A DNA stretch of 64,000 bases. Source: Agrobacterium tumefaciens_K (GTDB taxonomy: Bacteria > Pseudomonadota > Alphaproteobacteria > Rhizobiales > Rhizobiaceae). Position 1 is the stretch's first letter, and each line of letters starts with the position of its first letter. Position numbers and translations under genes: made by a program. The notes under the pieces are model-generated. The model worked only from the letters and a program-made list of their open reading frames with translations, did not search any database and was not told where the DNA came from. Shown here piece after piece: positions 17,165 to 25,550 of this stretch. The DNA lies in the NCBI RefSeq assembly GCF_031801495.1, contig NZ_JAOEGC010000002.1, positions 868,001 to 932,000 on the forward strand, given 5' to 3'.

Positions 17165-18061
17165 TCAGTGCTGCGTGATGCGCGCCTTGAAGGCCAATAA
17201 ATCTTGCCAGGACAAAGACTTGGAGGCGGGCGCGTTCAGAAGTTCCTGCGGGTGAAGGCTGGCGAGGGCGGGCAGAACGAGGTGGCCAGCCGCGACATCG
17301 CGCCACTGGCCGCGCAGCGTGTGGATCGTTCCCGAGCCGCCGAAGAAGAAACGTGCGGTGAAGTTGCCAAGAAGCAACAGGTGTTTTGGCTCGAAAAGGG
17401 CGATCTGTCTTTCGATAAACGGGCGGCAGATGTCCATTTCCGCCTGCGTCGGCTGGCGATTGCCGGGTGGGCGCCACGGCACGACATTGCCGAGCGCAAT
17501 GCTGCTACGCTCAAGGCCGATGGCCGCCAGCATGCGTTCCAGCAGAAGACCGGTCTTGCCCGCGAACGGCATGCCCTCGCGGTCATCGTCGGCGTCCGGC
17601 ATGGAACCGATCACCATGACGCCGGAGGTTGGAATGCCCTCTGCAAAAACCGTGCTGCGTGCGCTGTTCTTCAGGTTGCAGCCGTTGAAGCTCGCCAGAG
17701 CGGTCTTGAGTTCCTCGAGGGAGCGGGCGCTCTCCGCGGCAAACCGCGCGGCAGTGATGACCTCCGCATCCGGCACGGCGACATTCTGCTGGATGGCAGG
17801 GATGGGCGGCGTGGCTCTGCCTGCGGCTGAAGTCGCACGTCGGGTCCCTCCATCTACCTGTGCTCCGGGACGATCGCCTGCGCGGCGATCCATGGCTTGC
17901 TGGGGTTCCTGCCTCGGCATCTGCCGGGCAGGGCGGCTTGCCGCGAATTCAGCAAAGCGATCGATCGGCTGGTCGCCGAGAAGCCAATCCACACCCGCAT
18001 CCGCATGAAAATGCAGAAGTGCTGCCAGTTCCGCCGGGGAGAGATCTTGAGCCGAAATCAT
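17165..18061 (-). CDS. Uracil-DNA glycosylase family 4/5-like protein
   Basis: A 298-residue member of the UDG superfamily. An unusual Ala/Pro/Arg-rich N-terminal 115 residues precedes the fold. Motif A reads VIGSMPDADDDREGMPFAG (about 150-168) where family 4 has GEAPG; the downstream motif B is LHPQELL (His270). Of the four Fe-S cysteines usual in family 4, only Cys128 (NGCNLKNSA) and Cys212 (MDICRPF) align; the others are Phe or Asn, and Trp (NVVPWRPP). It may therefore lack the cluster or have altered activity. It follows the Hsp70-like gene by 43 bp on the same strand. Confidence 0.8.
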   Translation of the reverse strand: MISAQDLSPAELAALLHFHADAGVDWLLGDQPIDRFAEFAASRPARQMPRQEPQQAMDRRAGDRPGAQVDGGTRRATSAAGRATPPIPAIQQNVAVPDAEVITAARFAAESARSLEELKTALASFNGCNLKNSARSTVFAEGIPTSGVMVIGSMPDADDDREGMPFAGKTGLLLERMLAAIGLERSSIALGNVVPWRPPGNRQPTQAEMDICRPFIERQIALFEPKHLLLLGNFTARFFFGGSGTIHTLRGQWRDVAAGHLVLPALASLHPQELLNAPASKSLSWQDLLAFKARITQH

Positions 18062-18104
18062 GGGCGAAAACTACCTCAAGTCCCGGTCCGGCGAAACCCG
18101 TAAA

Positions 18105-19397
18105 TCACGCTGTCCAGCGCTCAATATCGCCACTCTCGCCGATCATCGCCAGACCGTGCGCGATGGAGAGCATCTCGCCGCCGCTTTCGATCTTGTCCAT
18201 GCCGAAACGTCGGTTGAAAAGTTCACGCACCGCCGGCACGAAGGAGGTTCCGCCGGTGAGGAACACCTTGTCGATGGCATCCGGCGCGGTGTTGGTCTTG
18301 ACCAGAACCTCATCCAGCGCTTCCTCGATCTTGCCGAGGTCTTCGGCAATCCATGCGTTGAAATCGGTCCGCTTCACCGTCTTGCGTCCCGCCTTGCCAA
18401 GCGGCGAGAAGTTGAACTCCGCTTCTTCCTGCGAAGAGAGTGCCATCTTCGTGGCGGAAATGGCCTGATAGAGCGGATAGCCTTCGTCATGCTCGACGAG
18501 ATCGATGAACATTTCCAGCTTTTCGGGCTCGAGCGCGGAACGCACCAGCGACTTCAGATCGGCAAATTCCTTGGAGGTCTTGAAGATCGAGAGCTGGTTC
18601 CAGCGGCCGAAATTCACGTAGTAGCCCGAGGGAACGTCCAGAACCTTGTCGAAGCTCTTGAACTTGCTCCCCTTGCCGATTTCGGGGGAGACGAGATTGT
18701 CGATCATGCGGAAATCGAAGTGGTCGCCCGCGATGCCGACGCCGGAATGGCCGATAGGTGTTGCGGAGAGCTTGCCGCCCTGGGTTTCGAAACGGATCAG
18801 CGAGTAGTCGGTGGTGCCGCCGCCGAAATCCGCCACCAGAACGTTGGCGTCCTTCTTCAGGCTCTGCGCAAAGTAATAGGCTGCCGCGACCGGCTCATAG
18901 ACGTAGTGGATTTCCGGGAACCCGGCACGCGTCAACGCCTCGTTGTAACGTGTAAGCGCCAGTTCTTCGTTCGGGTTCGTACCCGCGAAGCGAACCGGGC
19001 GACCGGCGATGACCCTGGAAACATCGTCGCGCCATTCATCGCCCGCATAGACCTTCAGCTTGCGCAGGAAAACTTCCATCAGGTCTTCGAAGCTCTGGCG
19101 CTTGGCATAGATCAGCGTTCCCTGAAACAGCGAGGACGCGGCGAAGGTCTTGATCGACTGCAGGAAGCGGGAGTCGCCGGGATTGTCGATGAACTGCTGG
19201 ATGGCCGCATGCCCCGCCTCCACGTGGAGAGCGGCCGCACCCAGCGCATTGTCCTTCATGAAGGACAGCGCGGTGCGCATGCTGTCTGCCGTTCCCGCGC
19301 TGCTGGTAAAGCGCATCGAATGGCTTGTGCTGCCGCTGTCGGAAAGTGCCATGACCGTGTTGGTCGTGCCGAAATCGAGGCCGAGTGCGCTTGCCAT
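18105..19397 (-). CDS. Hsp70-family ATPase without substrate-binding domain (YegD-like)
   Basis: A 430-residue actin/Hsp70-type ATPase. Phosphate loop 1 is LGLDFGTTNTVMAL (residues 5-18), phosphate loop 2 is VADFGGGTTDYSLI, and the adenosine motif near the C-terminus is FLTGGTSFVPAV. The protein stops after the nucleotide-binding domain, so the DnaK peptide-binding domain and lid are absent, as in E. coli YegD. It probably shares a transcript with the UDG-like gene. No client or partner can be named. Confidence 0.85.
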   Translation of the reverse strand: MASALGLDFGTTNTVMALSDSGSTSHSMRFTSSAGTADSMRTALSFMKDNALGAAALHVEAGHAAIQQFIDNPGDSRFLQSIKTFAASSLFQGTLIYAKRQSFEDLMEVFLRKLKVYAGDEWRDDVSRVIAGRPVRFAGTNPNEELALTRYNEALTRAGFPEIHYVYEPVAAAYYFAQSLKKDANVLVADFGGGTTDYSLIRFETQGGKLSATPIGHSGVGIAGDHFDFRMIDNLVSPEIGKGSKFKSFDKVLDVPSGYYVNFGRWNQLSIFKTSKEFADLKSLVRSALEPEKLEMFIDLVEHDEGYPLYQAISATKMALSSQEEAEFNFSPLGKAGRKTVKRTDFNAWIAEDLGKIEEALDEVLVKTNTAPDAIDKVFLTGGTSFVPAVRELFNRRFGMDKIESGGEMLSIAHGLAMIGESGDIERWTA

Positions 19398-19635
19398 GGC
19401 GAATATCCTTATGTGTCAACAAGAGAGGTGCCGGAGTGCCATTTGGCATCCGGTGAGATTAAAGGACGCCGAAAGCGCCCGCCTGTTTTGAGGAGGGCGC
19501 GTGATGGCATAGCGAATTGTGAATAGCAAGCGCGGGTAACGGTTTTTCTCGTTGTCCGCCGCAATAAAGCCATTCCAGTTTTCCCTGTAAGCGCCCGGGG
19601 CGGTCATCGAATATTGCGTATAGGGAGAGTGGCCA

Positions 19636-20448
19636 ATGGCCTTGAAACGTCTGGCAGCAACGGTTTGTGCGGCTTTTTCAACATTTTATATGGTTCCTTC
19701 GGCGCTGGTCGCGGCCGAGCCGGTGCATTGCACCGTTGTTCTCGATGCAGAAAGCGGCGCGACGATCCACCGCAATGGCGTCTGCGATAAAGCGTTTGCG
19801 CCGCAATCCACCTTCAAGTTTCCCTTGGCTGTCATGGGCTACGATGCGGGCGTTCTGAAGGATGCGACGACGCCTCATTGGAACTACAGGGCGGAATGGA
19901 AGAGGCCGAAGCGGGAGCAGAAATCTGTCAATCCGACGATCTGGGAAACGGACTCGATTGTCTGGTATTCGCAGGAGATCACCCGGAAACTCGGCCAGCG
20001 GAAGTTCGCCGATTATGTGCGCGGCTTTGGTTACGGTAACGCCGATGTGAAGGGCATTCCCGGCCAGACGGACGGGCTGACGGAATCCTGGCTGATGTCT
20101 TCGCTGAAGATTTCCGGCGACCAGCAGGCGGACTTCGTGCGTCGTTTCGTCACCGGAAAGCTTCCGGTTTCACAGGCCGCTGTTGAGAAGACGCGGGCGA
20201 TCATTCCGCAGTTTACCGCAGCTGACGGCTGGCAGGTCCATGGCAAGACGGGTTCCGGCCGCATGCGCGACAAGGCAGGCAAATTCGATGGCAACAACTG
20301 GCTCGGCTGGTTTGTCGGCTGGGCGGAAAAGGGTGAGCGGCGTGTGGTGTTCGCAAGGCTCAACATCAGCGACTGGAAGCGCAAGGAGCCGATCAGCTTC
20401 GTTACCCGCGACACGATGATTGCCGATCTGCCGCAGCTCGTCCGGTAA
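19636..20448 (+). CDS. Class D (OXA-type) beta-lactamase
   Basis: Predicted periplasmic serine beta-lactamase of 270 residues with a signal peptide (cleavage near residues 25-28). All class D signatures are present: the nucleophile motif Ser58-Thr-Phe-Lys61, Ser107-Ile-Val, YGN 133-135, Trp152 in the ESWLMSSLKIS loop, and KTG 204-206. The carboxylated Lys61 needed for deacylation is present, so an active enzyme is expected. A strong ribosome site (GGGAGAG) precedes the ATG. It sits in housekeeping DNA with no mobile sequence nearby, so it looks like an intrinsic chromosomal gene. Its spectrum cannot be predicted. Confidence 0.93.
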   Translation: MALKRLAATVCAAFSTFYMVPSALVAAEPVHCTVVLDAESGATIHRNGVCDKAFAPQSTFKFPLAVMGYDAGVLKDATTPHWNYRAEWKRPKREQKSVNPTIWETDSIVWYSQEITRKLGQRKFADYVRGFGYGNADVKGIPGQTDGLTESWLMSSLKISGDQQADFVRRFVTGKLPVSQAAVEKTRAIIPQFTAADGWQVHGKTGSGRMRDKAGKFDGNNWLGWFVGWAEKGERRVVFARLNISDWKRKEPISFVTRDTMIADLPQLVR

Positions 20449-20449
20449 T

Positions 20450-20653
20450 CTATCGCACAAGCCGTCGGCTGGCGAAGATAATGGCAAGCCCGACGATAGC
20501 GGCAAGCGCGCCGCGCCAGATCCACGGACTCTGGTCGATCATGAAACTGGATGAGGGGTAGGGGAAATATCCGCTACCCTGTCCCATCCAGACAAGTCCG
20601 ATGAGCGCCACGAAAATGCCAAGCACCGTCAGGGAAATTTGAAATACGCGCAT
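20450..20653 (-). CDS. Small two-helix membrane protein
   Basis: A 67-residue hydrophobic protein with helices at about 4-24 and 47-62 separated by a Pro/Ser-rich loop (YFPYPSSSFMIDQ), ending ASRRLVR. I chose the ATG at 20653 because GGAG lies seven bases upstream; the ATG at 20671 has poor spacing. It converges with the beta-lactamase gene with one base between the stops. No family recognised; the pattern fits small rhizobial inner-membrane proteins. Confidence 0.65.
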   Translation of the reverse strand: MRVFQISLTVLGIFVALIGLVWMGQGSGYFPYPSSSFMIDQSPWIWRGALAAIVGLAIIFASRRLVR

Positions 20654-20706
20654 CCATGGACTCCGAAGCATGAACCTGCGGGGTATTGTAGTGCAGGAAG
20701 AACCTG

Positions 20707-20731
20707 CGGGCCACCTTGAATTGATGGCCCG
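20707..20731 (-). terminator. Stem-loop after the disordered protein gene
   Basis: CGGGCCA and TGGCCCG form a perfect 7-bp stem with an 11-base loop, ten bases past the stop of the gene at 20741-21430. No T run follows. Confidence 0.4.
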
Positions 20732-20740
20732 TAAAACACG

Positions 20741-21430
20741 TCATGCCTCTGCGTAATACCGGTTTACAAGGCCGGATCGGCCGTTTTCCACCTTGCGTGG
20801 GGCGAGAAGATCGACGCTCTCTTCCGGGCCTGCGCCGATGATGGCCGAATCCAGCAGTCCACGGACGATGCGGTCCTTCTGCGCCTCGATGGCCTGATTG
20901 CGGGCGCCCTCGAGGGCCGCTTCGTTTTCTGCGAGGCTGCGACGCAGGGATGCTCTCGCTTCAATCGCATCGGCATTGGTTGGCTTCTCGACCTGGCGGT
21001 CGGGTCGGGCAGCCGAGGTCTGTGCTGATATGTTTGCTTCCGCCGGCGTCGTCGTGCTGGAGGACGGCTGGGACGGAGATGCCGCGGCTGGTTGCGTTGC
21101 TTCGGTGTCGTCGCCGCCAACAGACCGAGGGAGGTCCGGTGCAGGATCCGATTCACCTGCGCTTTCGGTTTCGGTCGGAGGCTCTGGCGCGTTCGTTTCG
21201 GGCTGTTGCGATGGGGTCGGCGAATAGGTGCCGTCATCGATCGTATGGTCGTCGCTACCGTTCTCTGCAGGCGTCGCAGAGTTTCCGGTGGTCTGGGCCG
21301 TCTGCTGGCTTGTCGTGGTGTTTGATGATGCGCTTCCTCCCTGCGTGCTCGCAGACTGGTTACCGGATGTCGTGTCTGGTTTGGTCGTGGAGGAGGGGGT
21401 AGGCGAGGGGCGGAATAGATTTTCTAACAT
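20741..21430 (-). CDS. Ser/Thr/Pro-rich, largely disordered protein of unknown function
   Basis: A 229-residue protein. Residues 1 to about 145 are low complexity (Ser, Thr, Pro, Gln, Glu, Asp), predicted disordered. Residues 150-195 form a charged, probably helical segment (ARASLRRSLAENEAALEG), followed by a conserved-looking tail ending VNRYYAEA. No signal peptide or membrane helix is evident. Even codon use over 690 bases supports a real gene. It could be a scaffold or surface-associated linker, but no function is claimed. Confidence 0.6.
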   Translation of the reverse strand: MLENLFRPSPTPSSTTKPDTTSGNQSASTQGGSASSNTTTSQQTAQTTGNSATPAENGSDDHTIDDGTYSPTPSQQPETNAPEPPTETESAGESDPAPDLPRSVGGDDTEATQPAAASPSQPSSSTTTPAEANISAQTSAARPDRQVEKPTNADAIEARASLRRSLAENEAALEGARNQAIEAQKDRIVRGLLDSAIIGAGPEESVDLLAPRKVENGRSGLVNRYYAEA

Positions 21431-21601
21431 GCTGGAATGCCAATTGATGATGGGCAGTCCCTACGCGCCTGTGCCTGAATTTTAAGTTCAGTCGCACACT
21501 CGCATTTATCTAAAATGCTGTTTTATCGGTCGTTTTTTATAATAATTTCACAAGATAATTGTTCTGGAGCCGAAAAGTTCGGCCCCAGAACTGTTTTTGG
21601 G

Positions 21602-22390
21602 TCAATTGGACTTCGATGCGCCGCCGTCGACACGCAGCATGGTGCCGGTGATGTAGCTGGCGGGCTGGGAGCATAGGAATGCGCCAGCGGCAGCAAACTC
21701 CTCCACGGAACCAAGCCGTCCGGCCGGAATCGTTTTGACCGAAGCATCGCGGATCTCCTCGACGGATTTGCCGAGGCGCTTGGCGTTCGCACCATCCAGT
21801 TCATCGATGCGGTCGGTGTGAATGCGTCCCGGCAGCAGCAGGTTGGCGGTGATGCCGAAACCGGCGACTTCCGTTGCGAGTGTCTTGTTCCAGCCGACCA
21901 GCGCGCCGCGCAGCGTGTTGGAAAGGGCAAGATTGGCGATAGGCTCGAAGACGCCCGATGAGGCGACCGTCAGGATACGGCCCCAGCCCTGTTCCTTCAT
22001 CTGCGGCAGCAGCGCATTTGTCAGGGTGATGACGCGCAGCACCATGGACTGGAAGAAGGTGTCCAGCTTGTCCGCAGTAATCTCCTGCGCGAGGCCGGGC
22101 GTAGGGCCTCCGGTGTTGTTGACCAGGATATCGATGCCGCCGAGCTTTTCCTGGACGGCCTTGGTCATGGAATCGACGAAGTTTTCTTCGGAAAGATCAC
22201 CCCAGACCCAATCGGCCTTGCCCTTGCCAAGAGCATTGATCGCCTTGCAGTTCGCGTCCAGCTTCTCGCCGCTTCTGCCCACGAGCAGAACGTTCACGCC
22301 TTCCTTGGCAAGAGCTGTCGCAATGCCGAGGCCGAGGCCGCGCGAGGATGCAAGAACGAGGGCGCGCTTGCCGGAGATGCCGAAATCCAT
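21602..22390 (-). CDS. Short-chain dehydrogenase/reductase family protein, atypical active site
   Basis: A 262-residue Rossmann-fold protein. The cofactor motif ASSRGLGLGIA (14-24), the NNTGG turn (91-95) and the C-terminal ITGTMLRVDGG signature place it in the classical SDR family, near FabG-like proteins. Ser144/145 is present. However, where the catalytic Tyr-x3-Lys is expected (usually YSASK before AALVG), it has Ser157-Asn-Thr-Leu-Arg161 before GALVG. A subgroup of annotated 3-oxoacyl-ACP reductase-like SDRs shares this, so the true reaction is unclear. It is divergent from the ETF-QO gene. Confidence 0.85.
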   Translation of the reverse strand: MDFGISGKRALVLASSRGLGLGIATALAKEGVNVLLVGRSGEKLDANCKAINALGKGKADWVWGDLSEENFVDSMTKAVQEKLGGIDILVNNTGGPTPGLAQEITADKLDTFFQSMVLRVITLTNALLPQMKEQGWGRILTVASSGVFEPIANLALSNTLRGALVGWNKTLATEVAGFGITANLLLPGRIHTDRIDELDGANAKRLGKSVEEIRDASVKTIPAGRLGSVEEFAAAGAFLCSQPASYITGTMLRVDGGASKSN

Positions 22391-22869
22391 GGTAGATATC
22401 CTTATGCCGAAATGCAGATGGTGGTGTTTATAGGCGGCTGCAGCGCGCTTTTGAAGGCTGGTTCGGGGCGGAACGGTTTCGGGGCGCCGATTATTTTTGA
22501 TGATAGCCTTACGGTTTGCTGATCTGCTGCTGGTTGGCTTGCTGCTCCTTCGTGCAGACTTGCGTTCGGCATGTCAGGAAAGCATAGGGTCGCTTGACGC
22601 TCAATCGACACGAATCTAATATTACGTGAACGTAAAAGTAAGTATGGCGAAATTGGTTATCAGGTTGTCTGACAAATGTGTGGCGTACGACATGTTTTGC
22701 CGCTATAGAAGCTCGACAAGCGTGTCTTGCTTTGCGAATACAGAAGGCATCGACAAAGCTGCCCCGGAAGGCGCGGCTATTTGATTTGGCGGCGCCGCCG
22801 CATCATCGGATGGTTGTCGCGACGGGTGGAAACAAAAGCCGGAAGGGACCGGCGAGGTGAGAGGATAGA
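22391..22869. other. Divergent intergenic region between the SDR and ETF-QO genes
   Basis: This 479-bp stretch holds the ACGT-type palindrome at 22622-22638 and a GC palindrome near 22790 (GGCGGCGCCGCC). The ETF-QO ribosome site is GAGAGGATAGA. Small open frames here show no coding character. Confidence 0.6.
22622..22638. promoter_or_regulatory. Candidate operator TTACGTGAACGTAAAAG
   Basis: TTACGT-GA-ACGTAA is a perfect 6-bp inverted repeat about 230 bp upstream of both divergent starts. The 15-mer ACGTGAACGTAAAAG recurs exactly at 39355-39369. ACGT-n2-ACGT boxes of this kind have been described for MerR-type LiuR regulators of branched-chain amino acid and fatty acid catabolism. That would suit ETF-QO, but this match is from memory. 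Confidence 0.5.
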
Positions 22870-24534
22870 ATGACCGAACCGATGGAGCTCCCCGAGCGGG
22901 AATCGATGGAATTCGACGTTGTGATTGTCGGGGCCGGTCCTGCGGGGTTGTCTGCGGCGATCCGTCTGAAGCAGGTTGATCCCGAACTGTCGGTGGTTGT
23001 TCTGGAAAAGGGCGGGGAGGTCGGCGCGCATATTCTCTCCGGCGCTGTGGTCGATCCGATCGGTATCGACAGGCTGCTGCCGGGCTGGCGCGAGGAGGAG
23101 GGGCATCCCTTCAGGACAGAGGTCACCGACGACCAGTTCCTGTTCCTGGGGCCAGCCGGTTCGATCCGTCTGCCGAACTTCGCCATGCCGCCGCTGATGA
23201 ACAACCACGGCAACTACATTGTGTCGCTTGGTCTCGTCTGTCGCTGGCTGGCGGAAAAGGCGGAAGCGCTCGGCGTCGAGATCTATCCCGGCTTTGCTGC
23301 AACCGAAGTGCTTTATAATGACGAGGGTTCGGTGATCGGCGTCGCCACCGGCGACATGGGCATCGAGAAGAACGGCGAACCCGGCCCGAACTTCACCCGC
23401 GGCATGGAGCTGCACGGCAAATATGTGCTGATCGGCGAGGGTGTGCGCGGTTCGCTCGCCAAACAGCTGATTGCCAAGTTCGACCTCTCCAGAGACCGCG
23501 AACCGCAAAAATTCGGCATCGGCATCAAGGAATTGTGGCAGGTCAAACCGGAGAAGCACAAACAAGGTTTGGTGCAGCACTCGTTCGGCTGGCCGCTTGG
23601 CATGAAGACCGGCGGTGGCTCATTCCTCTACCATCTTGAAGACAATATGGTGGCCGTCGGTTTCGTGGTTCACTTGAATTACAAGAACCCCTATCTTTAT
23701 CCTTTCGAGGAATTTCAGCGCTTCAAGACGCATCCGGCCATCCGCGATACCTTCGAGGGCGGCAAGCGCCTGTCCTATGGCGCGCGCGCCATCACTGAAG
23801 GTGGCTATCAGTCGGTTCCGAAGCTGACCTTCCCCGGCGGCGCGTTGATCGGCTGTTCCGCCGGTTTCGTCAACGTGCCGCGCATCAAGGGCAGCCACAA
23901 TGCGGTGCTGTCGGGCATGCTGACGGCAGACAGGATCGCCGATGCCATCAGGTCCGGCCGCGCCCATGACGAAGTTGTCGAGATCGAGAACGAGTGGCGT
24001 CAGGGCGATATCGGCAAGGATCTGAGGATGGTCCGCAACGTCAAGCCGCTGTGGTCGAAGTTCGGCACGGCTGTCGGCGTGGCGCTTGGCGGCCTGGACA
24101 TGTGGACGAACCAGCTGTTCGGTTTCTCGGTGTTCGGCACGCTGAAGCACGGCAAGACGGATGCCGAAAGTCTTGAACCGGCCTCGAAGCACAAGCCGAT
24201 CGCCTATCCGAAGCCGGACGGCGTTCTGACCTTTGACCGGCTGTCGTCGGTGTTTTTGTCCTCGACCAACCATGAAGAAGACCAGCCGGTACATCTTCAG
24301 GTGAAGGACTTAGGCTTGCAGAAATCATCTGAGCACGATGTCTATGCCGGTCCCTCGACACGCTATTGCCCGGCTGGTGTCTACGAATGGGTGGAGAAGG
24401 ACGGTCAGGACACCTACGTCATCAACGCCCAGAACTGCGTGCACTGCAAGACCTGCGACATCAAGGACCCCAACCAGAACATCAACTGGGTACCGCCGCA
24501 GGGTGGCGAAGGGCCGGTCTACGCCAATATGTAA
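22870..24534 (+). CDS. Electron transfer flavoprotein-ubiquinone oxidoreductase
   Basis: Inner-membrane-associated FAD/4Fe-4S enzyme that passes electrons from ETF (from acyl-CoA and other flavin dehydrogenases) to ubiquinone. The 554-residue length is typical. The FAD fold begins VVIVGAGPAGLSAAIRL (residues 18-34), and four cluster cysteines lie at 500 (RYCPAGVY), 523, 526 and 529 (NCVHCKTC) in the C-terminal ferredoxin-like domain. The quinone/membrane region lies in the middle (GLVQHSFGWPL). No etfAB is visible in the window. A strong ribosome site precedes the start. The name etfD or etfQO is used in some genomes. Confidence 0.95.
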   Translation: MTEPMELPERESMEFDVVIVGAGPAGLSAAIRLKQVDPELSVVVLEKGGEVGAHILSGAVVDPIGIDRLLPGWREEEGHPFRTEVTDDQFLFLGPAGSIRLPNFAMPPLMNNHGNYIVSLGLVCRWLAEKAEALGVEIYPGFAATEVLYNDEGSVIGVATGDMGIEKNGEPGPNFTRGMELHGKYVLIGEGVRGSLAKQLIAKFDLSRDREPQKFGIGIKELWQVKPEKHKQGLVQHSFGWPLGMKTGGGSFLYHLEDNMVAVGFVVHLNYKNPYLYPFEEFQRFKTHPAIRDTFEGGKRLSYGARAITEGGYQSVPKLTFPGGALIGCSAGFVNVPRIKGSHNAVLSGMLTADRIADAIRSGRAHDEVVEIENEWRQGDIGKDLRMVRNVKPLWSKFGTAVGVALGGLDMWTNQLFGFSVFGTLKHGKTDAESLEPASKHKPIAYPKPDGVLTFDRLSSVFLSSTNHEEDQPVHLQVKDLGLQKSSEHDVYAGPSTRYCPAGVYEWVEKDGQDTYVINAQNCVHCKTCDIKDPNQNINWVPPQGGEGPVYANM

Positions 24535-24753
24535 TATTGGCACGGTCCTCACGAAGGTGTCTCTTCCTCATTTCTCTGACGACCGGAGGAATGAGGGAGT
24601 GCGTACTCGGCCTGAGTTGTCCATTCCCGGCTTGCGGACGCTTTTTTATCAGTGGTTTGCCGATGATTGCAGATTGCCCTTGGGACACTTACGTATAGGA
24701 TATGCGCCGACCGGAGCAGCCGTGGCGGCGCGTCCGCGATATGGAGTGAAAGC

Positions 24754-25500
24754 ATGGCCAGCTTCGAAAGGCTGAACATACGTTTGAACGACAGGGCGAA
24801 GCGGTTCGCTGCTGTTGCCGGTGGTCTTATGATCGCATTGGCTATGAGTGGTCACCATGCAGGCGCCGCAAGCTGCCGCGCAGATGCCATGGCGGGGATC
24901 GACTGGCGGGAATGCAACAAGCGCCTGCTGATGCTGGGCGGAAGCAATCTCGATGCGGCTATGCTCTACGGCACGGATTTCACCTATACGGACCTGCGCG
25001 GCTCGTCGCTGAAAAACGCCGACCTGGAAAAGGCCAAGCTTATTCGTACGGCCCTCGGCGAATCGAATTTGCAGGGTGCCAATCTCACGAAGGTTGAAGC
25101 ATATCGCAGCGATTTCTCCGGGGCAGACGCCACCAATGTGAAATTCGTCAATGCCGAGATGCAGCGGGCGCAGTTCAACAAAGCCAAGCTCGATGGCGCC
25201 GATTTCACCAAGGCCGAACTTGGTCGTGCGGATTTTGAAGGTGCGACGTTGAACAGCGCAAAGTTCACGCTGACAAACCTTTCACGCGCACGTTTCAACG
25301 GCGCGGTGCTGGGCGGTCCTGTCGATTTCTCCAACGCATTCCTCCTGCTGACCCGCATCGAGGGTGTCGACCTGTCCGCGGCAACCGGGCTGGCGCAGGG
25401 GCAGATCGAACTGTCCTGCGGTGATGCGAAGACCAAATTGCCTGCCGGGATGACCGTGCCTGCATCTTGGCCGTGCCCCGAAGAGCCGGAAGACGACTGA
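24754..25500 (+). CDS. Pentapeptide-repeat protein, probably exported
   Basis: A 248-residue protein. An N-terminal hydrophobic signal (AAVAGGLMIALAMSGHHAGAAS) is followed by a small Cys-containing segment (SCRADAMAGIDWRECNKR) and about 25 A(D/N)Lxx pentapeptide repeats (about 70-205), expected to form a right-handed quadrilateral helix. The C-terminal tail has two cysteines (LSCGD, SWPCPEE) that could pair with those near the start. I chose the ATG with GGAG eight bases upstream. This domain is common in rhizobial envelope proteins; the role is unknown. Confidence 0.8.
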   Translation: MASFERLNIRLNDRAKRFAAVAGGLMIALAMSGHHAGAASCRADAMAGIDWRECNKRLLMLGGSNLDAAMLYGTDFTYTDLRGSSLKNADLEKAKLIRTALGESNLQGANLTKVEAYRSDFSGADATNVKFVNAEMQRAQFNKAKLDGADFTKAELGRADFEGATLNSAKFTLTNLSRARFNGAVLGGPVDFSNAFLLLTRIEGVDLSAATGLAQGQIELSCGDAKTKLPAGMTVPASWPCPEEPEDD

Positions 25501-25508
25501 TCGTCATC

Positions 25509-25537
25509 AGGCCGTGCAACCGCGTCGCACGGCCTTT
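25509..25537. terminator. Bidirectional terminator between convergent genes
   Basis: AGGCCGTGC and GCACGGCCT form a perfect 9-bp stem with a 9-base loop. TTCTGTTT follows on the plus strand. It ends the pentapeptide gene and may serve the dehydrogenase gene from the other side. Confidence 0.7.
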
Positions 25538-25550
25538 CTGTTTCGATGGA

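Noticed and set aside
22678..22860. A 60-codon plus-strand frame before the ETF-QO gene
   Set aside because: No ribosome site, ends just before the true gene, and the region has the look of promoter/leader DNA.
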